Source of the DNA: Gammaproteobacteria bacterium
GTDB taxonomy: Bacteria; Pseudomonadota; Gammaproteobacteria; Arenicellales; Arenicellaceae
Assembly (NCBI GenBank): GCA_003485905.1
Contig: DNHK01000060.1
Location: 1-27,188, forward strand
Reading direction: 5' to 3'
Length of the DNA: 27,188 nucleotides
Positions 15,369 through 23,783 of this stretch are shown piece after piece. Numbering within the stretch: the first letter of the stretch is position 1; each line of letters opens with the position of its first letter. The translations under genes and the position numbers were made by a program. A model generated the notes under the pieces. The model did not search any database and was not told the DNA's origin. It saw nothing but the letters and a program-made list of their open reading frames with translations.

Positions 15369-16256
15369 ATGCCAGTGCGAGCCGCCTACCTAGGCGTCAT
15401 ACTAATTTGGTCGACTACCCCACTCGCGTCACAGTGGAGTATGCAGTCAGGATTTCTTTTTGCGTTAACCGCCCGTTTAAGCATCGGCGCTGTGGTCGCA
15501 ATACTTATGATCATACTAATGCGCAAAGAGGTAGAACTGCACCGCAAAGCGCTGACCGGCTATGCGATAGCAGGCGTCACTCTTTGTTTGGCCATGGGAT
15601 CCATGTACTGGGCCATGCAACATATCCCATCGGGATGGGTATCTGTTCTTTTTGGTTTGTCTCCGATCATTACCGCTGTTCTGGCATGGATGTTTCTGGA
15701 TGAGGGTAAGCTAAACTTGCTCAGTCTGGCAGGTATTCTGTTCGGATTATTGGCTTTATTTCTGATCTTTTCATCGAGCCTGAACTTCACTCCTGCAAGC
15801 AGTGCCGGAGTAGCAGCCGGAGTTTTTAGCACCTTTTCGCATGCTGCCAGCGCAGTGTGGCTAAAGCGTCTGCAACCAGTTAAATCCGGTTTGGTATTAA
15901 GTACTGGTGGGATGTTGATTGCGGTACCAATCCTAATTATCGTCGGATCATTTATCGGTACCGACTGGACTCCCGCACTAAGCATGCGTGAAGTGAGTGC
16001 AATTATATATCTCGGTGTTGTTGCATCCGCAGTCGGATTCTCTCTGTATTATTTCGTATTGCGAAACGTGTCTGCTACCCGTGTATCACTGATCACCCAG
16101 ATAACTCCGGTCGTTTGTTTGATTCTTGGAAGCTGGCTTAACAACGAACCCTTGGTCGCCAATGTCTGGATCGGCACGGGATTAATTAGCTTTGGCCTCT
16201 TGATGTTCGAGCTTGGTCAACGCAAGATGATTGCACCAATAAGGGCAGCCCGGTAA
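15369..16256 (+). CDS. EamA/DMT-family inner-membrane transporter
   Basis: The 295-residue product has about ten transmembrane helices arranged as two EamA repeats of five. The first half has the usual amphipathic entry (IPSGWVSVLFGLSPIITAV near residues 86-104). The second half has the matching segment SATRVSLITQITPVVCLILG near 234-253. DMT-superfamily proteins of this size export amino acids, metabolites or related small molecules; the substrate cannot be told from sequence. The ATG at 15369 has only a weak GGA upstream. It follows the MBL-fold gene closely on the same strand, so co-transcription is possible. It is convergent with the SDR gene. Confidence 0.9.
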   Translation: MPVRAAYLGVILIWSTTPLASQWSMQSGFLFALTARLSIGAVVAILMIILMRKEVELHRKALTGYAIAGVTLCLAMGSMYWAMQHIPSGWVSVLFGLSPIITAVLAWMFLDEGKLNLLSLAGILFGLLALFLIFSSSLNFTPASSAGVAAGVFSTFSHAASAVWLKRLQPVKSGLVLSTGGMLIAVPILIIVGSFIGTDWTPALSMREVSAIIYLGVVASAVGFSLYYFVLRNVSATRVSLITQITPVVCLILGSWLNNEPLVANVWIGTGLISFGLLMFELGQRKMIAPIRAAR

Positions 16257-16359
16257 TTCCAAATTAATTAATGCCCCCCCAGCACGAGGATGTACGCCCC
16301 GCAGCATGCAGCTAGAAAATGAAAGGCGCAGGATGAAATGGTAAGGCGTGCTACAGACG

Positions 16360-17172
16360 CTACCAGCCCCCTCTTTCACCTTTATAATTCACCATCCGGC
16401 CACTGTCTTCCATGGTCATTTCGTCAATTACGTTAATCAAGCCGCCAACAGCCACATCTACTTTCACCATCCTGTCTTCAGGTATCAGGCCGTGATCCAG
16501 ATTTTTCTGCGACCAAACTACACCAGGATTAATCGCAGCGACGATAACACCATCTTGTTTTAAGTCTTTGGACAAAGTCAGCAGCACCATGTGCAAGCTC
16601 GCTTTGCTCATTCGATACCAGTAGCCACCGCCATAGGGCGGGCCGGCACCAAACGTACCTAGATTGGATGACATGGCTACGACCACCCCACGATCGCTCG
16701 CTCTTACGTTGTCAACAAAAGCTTCTGTCACCGCTAGCGCTCCTAATCCATTCGTACGCATAATGGTTTCAAATGAGTCGTAATCCAAAGTCCCCAATGC
16801 CTGCGAGGGCCCACTAAAGTCCCCTCCATAGCCTGCATTATTCAACAACACGTCAATCTGCTGCCCTCGAAGTTTTGCCCCCAAGGCACGCACCGAATCC
16901 AAAAGCGTAATATCCATATATTCGATCATTATCTTTGGATAATCTGCCTGCAGTTCAAGCAATGATGCTGGCGGGGTGTCACGCCTATGAACCGCAATAA
17001 CGTCCCAACCTTTGGCGGCATACTGAGTGGCGAACTCGAAGCCGATACCCGCATTGGCTCCTGTAATCATTACCGTCTCGGCAGTACTTACACTGCTATA
17101 CATACCACTAAAAATAAAAATCAGTGCTGAAATTAAGCGATACGTTTTTATTCTGTTGATCAATCCACTCAT
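16360..17172 (-). CDS. Short-chain dehydrogenase/reductase with an N-terminal signal sequence
   Basis: A 270-residue classical SDR: cofactor motif TGANAGIG (37-44), NNAGYGG (111-117), catalytic Ser at 168 or 169, and YRMSK (Y186, K190). SDRs oxidise or reduce alcohols and ketones with NAD(P). Unusually, the Rossmann fold is preceded by about 31 residues that read as a signal peptide or N-terminal anchor (basic start, ISALIFIFSGM core, then SSVSTAET). The start is well supported: AGGAAGAGG lies about nine bases before ATG, and no later start would keep the first strand. Export or membrane tethering is therefore likely, although NAD(P) is scarce in the periplasm. The substrate is unknown. Confidence 0.88.
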   Translation of the reverse strand: MSGLINRIKTYRLISALIFIFSGMYSSVSTAETVMITGANAGIGFEFATQYAAKGWDVIAVHRRDTPPASLLELQADYPKIMIEYMDITLLDSVRALGAKLRGQQIDVLLNNAGYGGDFSGPSQALGTLDYDSFETIMRTNGLGALAVTEAFVDNVRASDRGVVVAMSSNLGTFGAGPPYGGGYWYRMSKASLHMVLLTLSKDLKQDGVIVAAINPGVVWSQKNLDHGLIPEDRMVKVDVAVGGLINVIDEMTMEDSGRMVNYKGERGGW

Positions 17173-17509
17173 TACTATGAACCTCTTCCTTTATTGAATA
17201 CTAGACAGGTTGATTTCCAAATAGTATCACCCCCATACATTTATAGAACAGCTCTGTATAACAAGCTAAAGCTGTTTGCTTAGGGTTAACATAGCAGTCT
17301 TGGGTGTATAGAAAAGTAAATACTCGGCCGTTCCACCCTACAGATTGAGCAAAAGCTTATCTTCTAATCTATAAACCCCCTGACTAAAGCAACCCTGTGC
17401 CTAAAGTATCAAAGCATAAAAAAGAGGCCAACTTTCGTTAGCCTCTTCTGTTACCTAAGGCGCATTTGCGCTAGCTTTCAATGCTGATAAACGCCAGCAG
17501 CCATTCTGC
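17173..17509. other. Gene-free stretch (337 bases) between SDR and dienelactone hydrolase genes
   Basis: This stretch holds the downstream terminator of the dienelactone hydrolase gene (17418-17447) and, closer to 17173, the promoter region of the SDR gene. I see no convincing ORF or RNA gene, and no clear -35/-10 pair. Confidence 0.5.
17418..17447 (-). terminator. Rho-independent terminator of the dienelactone hydrolase gene
   Basis: On the minus strand an 11-bp stem (17447-17437 with 17432-17422; one U-G wobble) closes on a GAAA tetraloop. The U-run is six long (complement of 17418-17423, whose last two bases also pair at the stem foot). It lies about 60 bases after the stop of the dienelactone hydrolase gene. 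Confidence 0.88.
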
Positions 17510-18391
17510 TTAAGCCAACGCAGTACTATATAAAGCTAATAATCTAGACCAAGCTTTTTCAGCTTGAGCTTCGTTATAAACCGGTGAATCAGGCGGGCAC
17601 CAGCCGTGCAGCGTGCCTTCATACACTTCGATTTCTGCAGGTACACCAGCAGCGGCATAAGCTTCTGCAAGCACTGTTTTTGCTTCCGGTTGTTTTTCAT
17701 CATCGTTCTCAGCTACCGCATGCAAAATATGTGCTGGAGTTTTGGGAATCAACAAATGCGGACTATCGTCACCGTCAGTCACCAAGCCACCGCCGTGGAA
17801 CGATGCCGCAGCTCCGACACGATCTGGCATAGCAGCAGCCGTCCGCATAATTAACGGCCCACCCATACAATACCCAGCAGTCCCAACTTTACGGTTGGTA
17901 TCCACGCTGTCTTGTTGATCTAACCAAGTGATGTAGTCTGTTGCATCAGACATCGCCGCATCTTGAGTCAATTTTCCAGCCATTCCAAACAAAAACGCAC
18001 GCGTTTCAGGATCAGAAAATTCAGCTTCAGGCCCAACGACGGGTGCTTTCATATCTCGATAGAATGGATTCACTGCCAGCACGGAATATCCAGACTCCGC
18101 TAAACGTTTAGCCATGGCTTTAATCGCTGGTCGCAAGCCTTTAATATCCGACCAGTAAACAATAGCCGCATGTGAACCACTATCCGGGCGCACAAAGTAA
18201 GAGTCAGAAACACTTCCATTAGCCATCGGAACATCGACATCTGATTCAGTAACGGATTGCGCATTAGCTGCCTGCGGTAGCATTGCCGCCAGACTAGCCG
18301 CTACCGACAACTTACCAAAATCACGTCGATTAAAACTGCCTCCATTTTTAATAAACTTCGCATTATCTTTTTCGGTTAACTCATCACACAT
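17510..18391 (-). CDS. Tat-exported dienelactone hydrolase-family protein
   Basis: A 293-residue alpha/beta hydrolase. The N-terminus has a Tat-type signal, NRRDFGKLSVAASLAAM (RR at 22-23), cleaved near ANAQ, so the enzyme should act in the periplasm. The Cys nucleophile sits in GYCMGG (C175), with candidate Asp D230 (AENDD) and His H262 (TLHGWC) completing the dienelactone-hydrolase triad. Classical DLH opens dienelactones in chloroaromatic breakdown, but exported homologues are common and mostly of unknown substrate; nothing nearby indicates an aromatic pathway. GGAG lies eight bases before the ATG, which supports the start. It is a single-gene unit with a strong terminator. Confidence 0.92.
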   Translation of the reverse strand: MCDELTEKDNAKFIKNGGSFNRRDFGKLSVAASLAAMLPQAANAQSVTESDVDVPMANGSVSDSYFVRPDSGSHAAIVYWSDIKGLRPAIKAMAKRLAESGYSVLAVNPFYRDMKAPVVGPEAEFSDPETRAFLFGMAGKLTQDAAMSDATDYITWLDQQDSVDTNRKVGTAGYCMGGPLIMRTAAAMPDRVGAAASFHGGGLVTDGDDSPHLLIPKTPAHILHAVAENDDEKQPEAKTVLAEAYAAAGVPAEIEVYEGTLHGWCPPDSPVYNEAQAEKAWSRLLALYSTALA

Positions 18392-18573
18392 AGTTCTGCT
18401 CCAAATGGTTTTGATTGATCATGAAATTATACTACCAAAACTAAGCCAAAATCGTTAAGCCTAATCACGTAGCTCGAAAATTAAGGTATTCTGTTACCGA
18501 ATGTTACTGGTCTTTGTCATGTTCTACTAACGCCTCTGGTCTAAAATAAAAACAGACAACATTGGAGCACAAC

Positions 18574-18996
18574 ATGAAACAACTGTTAAATCGACTGACT
18601 CAAAGCCCACGCGTTGTATCCGTCTCACTACTCATAACACTTGCTTGCGCCACGTATACTGCCAGCGCTCACCACGGCTGGAGCGGTTACACCGAAGACT
18701 TCAACATGACAGCACAGGTAGTAAACCTTAGATTTGGTAACCCGCACGACCAAATTTGGGTAGAAGATGAGCAAGGCAGCGAATGGAACTTTTTACTCGC
18801 ACCACCAGCACGAAATCGAAAATTCGGATTTGATGAGAATATTATTGCTATTGGCGACACCGTGGATATTTTTGGTCAACGATCCAAAACCGAAACTGAA
18901 GGCAAAGTCCACGTAATGAAAAACGCCACCGGAGATACTATTTATACCTACTACTACGATAGCGGCCAAACCAGTCTGGAACGACAGGGCCGCTAA
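18574..18996 (+). CDS. DUF6152 family exported protein (140 aa)
   Basis: The start at ATG 18574 is chosen because GGAG lies six bases upstream; an in-frame TTG at 18562 is less likely. Residues 1-32 form a signal peptide ending TASA, and the mature protein begins HHGW. The domain carries the LRFGNPHDQIWV segment and a small beta-barrel-like pattern (GDTVDIFGQ, GKVHVMKN). This matches DUF6152, a family of small periplasmic proteins of unknown function. The same AHHG start and NPH segment recur in the 347-residue protein at 24441, so the window encodes two paralogues. It is divergent from the dienelactone hydrolase gene and convergent with the propeller cytochrome gene. Confidence 0.85.
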   Translation: MKQLLNRLTQSPRVVSVSLLITLACATYTASAHHGWSGYTEDFNMTAQVVNLRFGNPHDQIWVEDEQGSEWNFLLAPPARNRKFGFDENIIAIGDTVDIFGQRSKTETEGKVHVMKNATGDTIYTYYYDSGQTSLERQGR

Positions 18997-19040
18997 TTCT
19001 GCAATTAAATTGAAAGAACCAAACAAATAGAAAATCGAGC

Positions 19041-20831
19041 TTAATAGTACGCCCCTAATGTGGTCATCTTATCCATATCGGGGTACAGCACCGAGACTCT
19101 GGCTTGACCAGAGTCTCGAATACCAAACCATACGGCACCATCACGCGTTAGTTCTATTTTCGGAAAGGATGTTTTCCGGGGGTATGGGTAGTAGCTATAT
19201 GCCTCCGACCTCGGGTCGAATTTAACGATGCCCGTCCTGCCGTCCCCAACCCAGACATTGCCCAGCCTATCGACCTGCAGCGCATAAGGCGCCCCGAATT
19301 CTATCGACATATCGAATAGATCATGCTCACCAGTATTTGGGTCGTATTTGCCGAGTTTTCCATGGCTATGTACACCGTACCAAATAGCGCCATCAGGGGC
19401 CTCATCTAAACGCCTCATGATGCAGCCCCCGGCTGACGGATCGCCTAACGCGTTATATGTAGAAAATATTTCGGTCTTTGGATCAAACATCGTCAATTCA
19501 CAACGTTGCACAGTAGCAAACCAAACCTTGTCTGAGGAGTCCACAGTTATGCCATAACCGTACCCAGCTTCGCTCTGAATTGGAGGTTTATAGAGCGTGA
19601 TTTTCTCAGTCTCACGCTCCCAGACACCAAGATGATTTCCGGACATAACGCTGAACCAAATATTTTGCTTTGAATCAAGTGCTGGTGTGTGGATTGCACC
19701 CCCAAGAATTAAATTATTTACATTTGCAGAGTACTGCAACATTTCTCCTGTGTCGGGGTTCAATCGCCCCAGGGTTAAGCCAAATTCTCGCAGCCACCAA
19801 ACGTCACCGTCCTCATCTACTAGCAACCCATGAGGATCAAGGTCGCGCTCGTCCAACATTAAATAATCGCGCATCGCTCCGGTACGCGGATCAAGCTTAC
19901 CGACCCGATTGTGGGTACCTCGATCAGTGAACCAAACATTTCCATCATGATCGAAGTGCGGATCTTGCACTTGCCGCCGGTCGCCACTCCCGTCGATATC
20001 GGGATTGGGTAAAACGAAATATTGAACGTACATTGCCTTTGCAAGCGCGGATTCGTCAACAAGTATCTCTGACTGATCAAAGTTCTCCAGAGCACGACGA
20101 TTGCTATCCGGACCAAAATTCTCAGTTAGGTAGTCCAGGATGAGATTGCGATCTCTATCAGATATCGTATTCGTTACCGTGATCTCGATGTCACCCATAG
20201 GATGTGCAGATAATGTACTGGCGGCAACTAAATCAGACATTCCGGGAATCCTGGCGTTATGGAAGGTACCCCGAGGGCCTCCAATATTGATCAAGGTGTC
20301 TAATCCCCGCGCCCACTGTTCTCGGCTCCACTGATAATTACTCAAACGCAAATCGTAGACCGGAGCCGACTGCGTATGACAGTAGCTACAATACTTTTCG
20401 ACCGCATCTCGGCCTGGCCCAGGCGGGTACAACGCGTCGTAGGCCACCGACGTTACATCATCTTCGCTACTATTCTGCGCGGCTGACTTTTCCACGCGGG
20501 CCGAAAAGTCTGCACTCGTATCCTGACCCACATCAATGGTCACAGTTTGCATATCTGCAGAAAAACCGGGTTTATGGATGCGAACTTCGTAAACGCCCGG
20601 GAAGAGGTTTTTTGCTCGGTAACGACCATCCACGGCATAAACCACGTACTGTATATGCTTGTCGACGTTTAATGCATGAACCTGCATGCCAGAGGTGGGC
20701 GAAGGAGTCTCGATCGAACCAGAGAGCGAACCCATTCCGTCCAATAGCTGTGCGTTTACAACTCCCGGCAATAGCAATATTGTTGATGCCATCAATATAC
20801 CGACCAAGTATTCGCTAATTCTTCTATTCAT
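19041..20831 (-). CDS. Exported fusion: carboxypeptidase-regulatory-like domain, cytochrome c haem site and Vgb/SMP-30-like beta-propeller
   Basis: The start at ATG 20831 has AAGGG upstream; a frame extending to 20882 adds 17 residues without a ribosome site. The 596-residue product has a signal peptide (to about residue 28). A carboxypeptidase-regulatory-like beta-sandwich follows at about 33-115 (GRYRAKNLFPGVYEVRIHKPGF), then one c-type haem site CSYCH at 148-152, and from about 270 to the end a propeller of repeated units with NVWFT, VWWL, IWFS, VWFA, IWYG, VWVG and VWFG. This resembles virginiamycin B lyase/SMP-30-like propellers, here joined to a cytochrome. It is probably a periplasmic redox or sensing protein; the substrate is unknown. 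True virginiamycin lyase activity is not implied. Confidence 0.85.
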   Translation of the reverse strand: MNRRISEYLVGILMASTILLLPGVVNAQLLDGMGSLSGSIETPSPTSGMQVHALNVDKHIQYVVYAVDGRYRAKNLFPGVYEVRIHKPGFSADMQTVTIDVGQDTSADFSARVEKSAAQNSSEDDVTSVAYDALYPPGPGRDAVEKYCSYCHTQSAPVYDLRLSNYQWSREQWARGLDTLINIGGPRGTFHNARIPGMSDLVAASTLSAHPMGDIEITVTNTISDRDRNLILDYLTENFGPDSNRRALENFDQSEILVDESALAKAMYVQYFVLPNPDIDGSGDRRQVQDPHFDHDGNVWFTDRGTHNRVGKLDPRTGAMRDYLMLDERDLDPHGLLVDEDGDVWWLREFGLTLGRLNPDTGEMLQYSANVNNLILGGAIHTPALDSKQNIWFSVMSGNHLGVWERETEKITLYKPPIQSEAGYGYGITVDSSDKVWFATVQRCELTMFDPKTEIFSTYNALGDPSAGGCIMRRLDEAPDGAIWYGVHSHGKLGKYDPNTGEHDLFDMSIEFGAPYALQVDRLGNVWVGDGRTGIVKFDPRSEAYSYYPYPRKTSFPKIELTRDGAVWFGIRDSGQARVSVLYPDMDKMTTLGAYY

Positions 20832-21148
20832 CCGCGCCCTTAATGTAATTACTTCTCTAAGCAAGAGATCAATATACACCATGATTTTTCACTAAATGAA
20901 AATCACTAAAGTATTTTGGACCAGAATCTGAAAACCGCCATTTAATCCTTTGACAGGGTTTTATAGAATTTCTTAAATTGGGCTTTGCCAGATATGATGA
21001 TCACTGGTGTACTCGCTTGATTCAGAAAAAACCAGAAAAAGAAAGCTCCGTTGTCGGACGTAGGTGAAGTTTAATCACACTTAGTTTAATCACACTTATA
21101 GTATCGATGTACACATGCTGATATTTTTTAAAACCTGGAGGCATTCCC
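20832..21148. other. Gene-free divergent region (317 bases) between the propeller cytochrome and SOD genes
   Basis: The promoters of both genes should lie here. Apart from a 15-base tandem duplication at 21069-21098 I see no structured element or ORF. The SOD ribosome site (TGGAGG, followed seven bases later by ATG) is at its right end. Confidence 0.5.
21069..21098. repeat. Perfect 15-base tandem duplication upstream of the exported SOD gene
   Basis: GTTTAATCACACTTA occurs twice head to tail, about 50 bases before the SOD ATG. Its position suits a regulator-binding site or a promoter-proximal duplication. The unit is not palindromic. Confidence 0.75.
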
Positions 21149-21868
21149 ATGACTCATCCTAGACGATCATTTATAAAAGGCATCACCGTAGCAGCCGTTT
21201 CGGCACCAATATTAACCTCCACATCGATTACTGCTCAGGAACAAAACGCCATCACAGGTGCTTTCGCCACCAATCTAGAGCTTAAACCTCTGCGATTCGA
21301 CCCAGCTGATTTAGATGGGCTCTCTGAACGCCTGATGACATCACACTGGCAGAATAATTACGGCGGTTCCGTGCGAGCATTGAATACGATTAAACAGAGA
21401 ATCTCAGAAGCACTAGCAGACGACTCGACACCAGCCTTTGTTTACAACGATCTAAAGCGCGAACACTTAATGCGAACTGGCTCGGTGGTTTTGCATGAAC
21501 TGTATTTCGATAATATTGCCGCGCCAAGTAATCGCGATGCAGAATTGGATAGCAATCTAACCAAAGCATTTGGCAGTGTGCAAAACTGGGAAAAAGAATT
21601 CCGCCGTATCGGAGGCGGCTTAGGCGGAGGGTCCGGATGGGTGATGCTAGCCTGGAATACACACGCGCAAACATTGGAAAACTATTGGATGTGGGATCAT
21701 ATGCACGCGCCCGTTGCTTCCGTTCCAATTTTGGTTATGGATATGTACGAACATTCCTACCACATGGACTATGGCGCAGCCACCGCACAGTATATTGATG
21801 CTTTCTTGCGTAACGTTAATTGGACAGAAGTGGCTACTCGATTAAATAGTGCGATAGAGCATGCATAG
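21149..21868 (+). CDS. Tat-exported iron/manganese-type superoxide dismutase
   Basis: The 239-residue product begins with a Tat signal (PRRSFIKGITVAAVSAP, RR at 5-6), so it is folded with metal and exported. The SOD fold follows. The four metal ligands are visible: H66 (TSHWQNNYGG), H116 (LHELYF), D198 and H202 (MDMYEHSYHMDYG), fitting the family's DxxxH pair. GGGSGWVMLAW matches the SOD glycine-rich segment. It dismutates superoxide to peroxide and oxygen; Fe versus Mn cannot be assigned with confidence. TGGAGG lies seven bases before the ATG. Periplasmic Fe/Mn SODs are less usual than cytoplasmic ones. The neighbouring exported redox proteins suggest an oxidant-exposed envelope. Confidence 0.9.
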   Translation: MTHPRRSFIKGITVAAVSAPILTSTSITAQEQNAITGAFATNLELKPLRFDPADLDGLSERLMTSHWQNNYGGSVRALNTIKQRISEALADDSTPAFVYNDLKREHLMRTGSVVLHELYFDNIAAPSNRDAELDSNLTKAFGSVQNWEKEFRRIGGGLGGGSGWVMLAWNTHAQTLENYWMWDHMHAPVASVPILVMDMYEHSYHMDYGAATAQYIDAFLRNVNWTEVATRLNSAIEHA

Positions 21869-22107
21869 CACACAACACGAATACTGATCATCACCCTGTC
21901 GGCAGCCCGGTTCTGCCCTTGGCCACTAATCCTTATATCCGAAGAATCGTACAATCAATGGAGTCTGACCCTAACGGTTTCGATAGTTGATTTATGGGTG
22001 TTTATTATGGATAGTTAATTCTGATCATTTGTCTAACGCTAGCGAATCGCTACAATTTGCCCAACGCCTCCCACTGCCATTTCTCTATACCCTAAATCGT
22101 TGAAAAT

Positions 22108-23334
22108 ATGTTTGGATTATTCAAAAAAAAACCTCGTATACCCAGTGCCCTGCTGTTGAAAAACCTGGACTCGCCTGTTGCAGATAAAGAAATCAACAGA
22201 CCAGAGTTGGAAATCAGAGGCTGGCTGGCTTTTAACCACCAGTTTGACGTTAAAAATCTCAAGCTTACGCTCGAAACGGGAAAATTGTCGCTACCCGTAG
22301 CAGAGGAAGATCGACCAGAAATTGCAGAAGGATTACCCAACGAGTTCGTATACGGATTCAATACTTTTTTCGATATACACGAAGACCTACAAGCGGGCGA
22401 TTCACAATGGGCGAACGAACCTTATTTAAAAATATGTTGGCCCGATGGCGAAGAAACTCTTCCCGTAAAGTTCAAGTTAGATCCCGACGTAGACAGTGCC
22501 CCAAGCTACTTTCATTCAAGCGACAAATCGCATGCCAATGCCCAGATTGACGACGCTCAATTAAGCAGTTGGCGTGAAAACGGATTTATTCTGCTGGAAG
22601 GATTTTATTCCGGAACTGAAATCGATGACATAACGACAATACTGGAATCGGCGTGGGACAATCGTAGCCAATTTTCGGCTCAGGTTAGTGTTGACCAATA
22701 TATTGGTACCGATAAAGAAGAGCGACGCAGTTTTGCAGAAGCTGACCCAAAGATTCGAAACACTCCATACAAGCTAAACGATTTGTATTTGGAATCTGAT
22801 CGTCTTCGGGATTACATAATGGGACAACGGCTGCGTGATTCCCTAGTGCCCTTGATCGGCGGCACCCCCATGATATGCAACTCCTTGAGTTTTGAATATG
22901 GATCGCAGCAACAAGATCATTTTGATACCTTTTTTATGCCGCCCCTAACGAGGAACAGAATGGCAGCATCATGGATAGCGTTGGAAGATGTCGATAAAGA
23001 TGCTGGCCCACTTCGTTATTATCCTGGCAGCCATAAAATTCCGCCCTATCGCTTTAAGAGTGGCCGCTACAATCTAAACTTGGCTGAGCACGCTGAGTGT
23101 TATCAATACATCGACGGTGAGCTTGCGTCCCGCAATTTGGAACCGGTTGAATTCAGCGCAAAAAAAGGCGATGTTTTTATTTGGCATGCGCATCTATTGC
23201 ACGGTGGATTACCTATCAATAATCCTGATTTGAACCGCCGCTCGCTCGTCACGCACTACTTTTGTCAGGAAGATTGGGACGAATACTATTACAAAGAATA
23301 TAAACCCGGATATTATTATCTTAAACGTACCTAA
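22108..23334 (+). CDS. Phytanoyl-CoA dioxygenase (PhyH) family protein with an extra N-terminal domain
   Basis: A 408-residue Fe(II)/2-oxoglutarate-type oxygenase. The Fe ligands are H271 and D273 (QDHFDTF) and H345 (LLHGG), and R357 or R358 is the likely 2-oxoglutarate carboxylate binder. The PhyH domain spans about 150-400. Residues 1-130 form an additional, mostly beta module (GWLAFNHQFDVKNLKL) that I do not recognise; it may be a substrate- or lipid-binding domain. The ATG at 22108 is the only good start. phhB follows 53 bases downstream on the same strand, so they may be co-transcribed, although the oxygenase shows no pterin dependence. The substrate is unknown. Confidence 0.85.
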   Translation: MFGLFKKKPRIPSALLLKNLDSPVADKEINRPELEIRGWLAFNHQFDVKNLKLTLETGKLSLPVAEEDRPEIAEGLPNEFVYGFNTFFDIHEDLQAGDSQWANEPYLKICWPDGEETLPVKFKLDPDVDSAPSYFHSSDKSHANAQIDDAQLSSWRENGFILLEGFYSGTEIDDITTILESAWDNRSQFSAQVSVDQYIGTDKEERRSFAEADPKIRNTPYKLNDLYLESDRLRDYIMGQRLRDSLVPLIGGTPMICNSLSFEYGSQQQDHFDTFFMPPLTRNRMAASWIALEDVDKDAGPLRYYPGSHKIPPYRFKSGRYNLNLAEHAECYQYIDGELASRNLEPVEFSAKKGDVFIWHAHLLHGGLPINNPDLNRRSLVTHYFCQEDWDEYYYKEYKPGYYYLKRT

Positions 23335-23387
23335 AGCCGAGTGTTAAATGATCGAAACGGATAATCAGTAATTATCATTAGGTTTAT

Positions 23388-23696
23388 ATGAAACACCAAA
23401 AACTAAGCTGTAATGAGTTGAAAAAATCACTAACGCAGCTTAATAGTGAAAATACTGTTCGTTGGTATTTGGAAGACGAAAAGCTAACTAAAACTTTCAA
23501 ATTTGATGATTTCAATTTGGCGTTCGAATTCATGACCAGGTGCGCCACCTACGCAGAACAAGTCAATCATCATCCTGAATGGTATAACGTATATGGCACC
23601 GTTAAAGTTCAGCTGACGACACATGATGCATCAGGCATTACTTTCAAAGACTTTGCCATGGCCACCAAAATGGATAGTTTTGGATGTATCGGCTAG
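23388..23696 (+). CDS. phhB: Pterin-4a-carbinolamine dehydratase
   Basis: The 102-residue enzyme dehydrates 4a-hydroxytetrahydrobiopterin so that the cofactor of phenylalanine hydroxylase can be recycled. The catalytic His set H61, H62 and H79 is present at the canonical positions (QVNHHPEWYNVY and QLTTHDASG). The length matches the family. The ATG at 23388 is preceded by TTAGGTTTAT. No phenylalanine hydroxylase gene is visible here. In many bacteria phhB occurs alone, so its link to the upstream PhyH gene may be only positional. Confidence 0.95.
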   Translation: MKHQKLSCNELKKSLTQLNSENTVRWYLEDEKLTKTFKFDDFNLAFEFMTRCATYAEQVNHHPEWYNVYGTVKVQLTTHDASGITFKDFAMATKMDSFGCIG

Positions 23697-23783
23697 CTAA
23701 GACTAATTAAGGCCTGTAGTACGTTACATGTTGTTGTCTTATGGATAGCTAGATTTTAGCTAGCTAACTCTTAGCAGACCCTA

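Noticed and set aside
15560..15985. 141-codon minus-strand ORF inside the EamA gene
   Set aside because: Shadow of transmembrane codons; the plus-strand frame has ten clear helices and the two EamA repeats.
16274..16280. Run of seven C between the EamA and SDR genes
   Set aside because: Single homopolymer in a convergent spacer, not linked to any start codon or frame, so phase variation is unsupported.
23746..23762. TAGCTA-5-TAGCTA hairpin after phhB
   Set aside because: Only six AT-rich pairs, no T-run, and the halves are themselves palindromic, so I do not call it a terminator.
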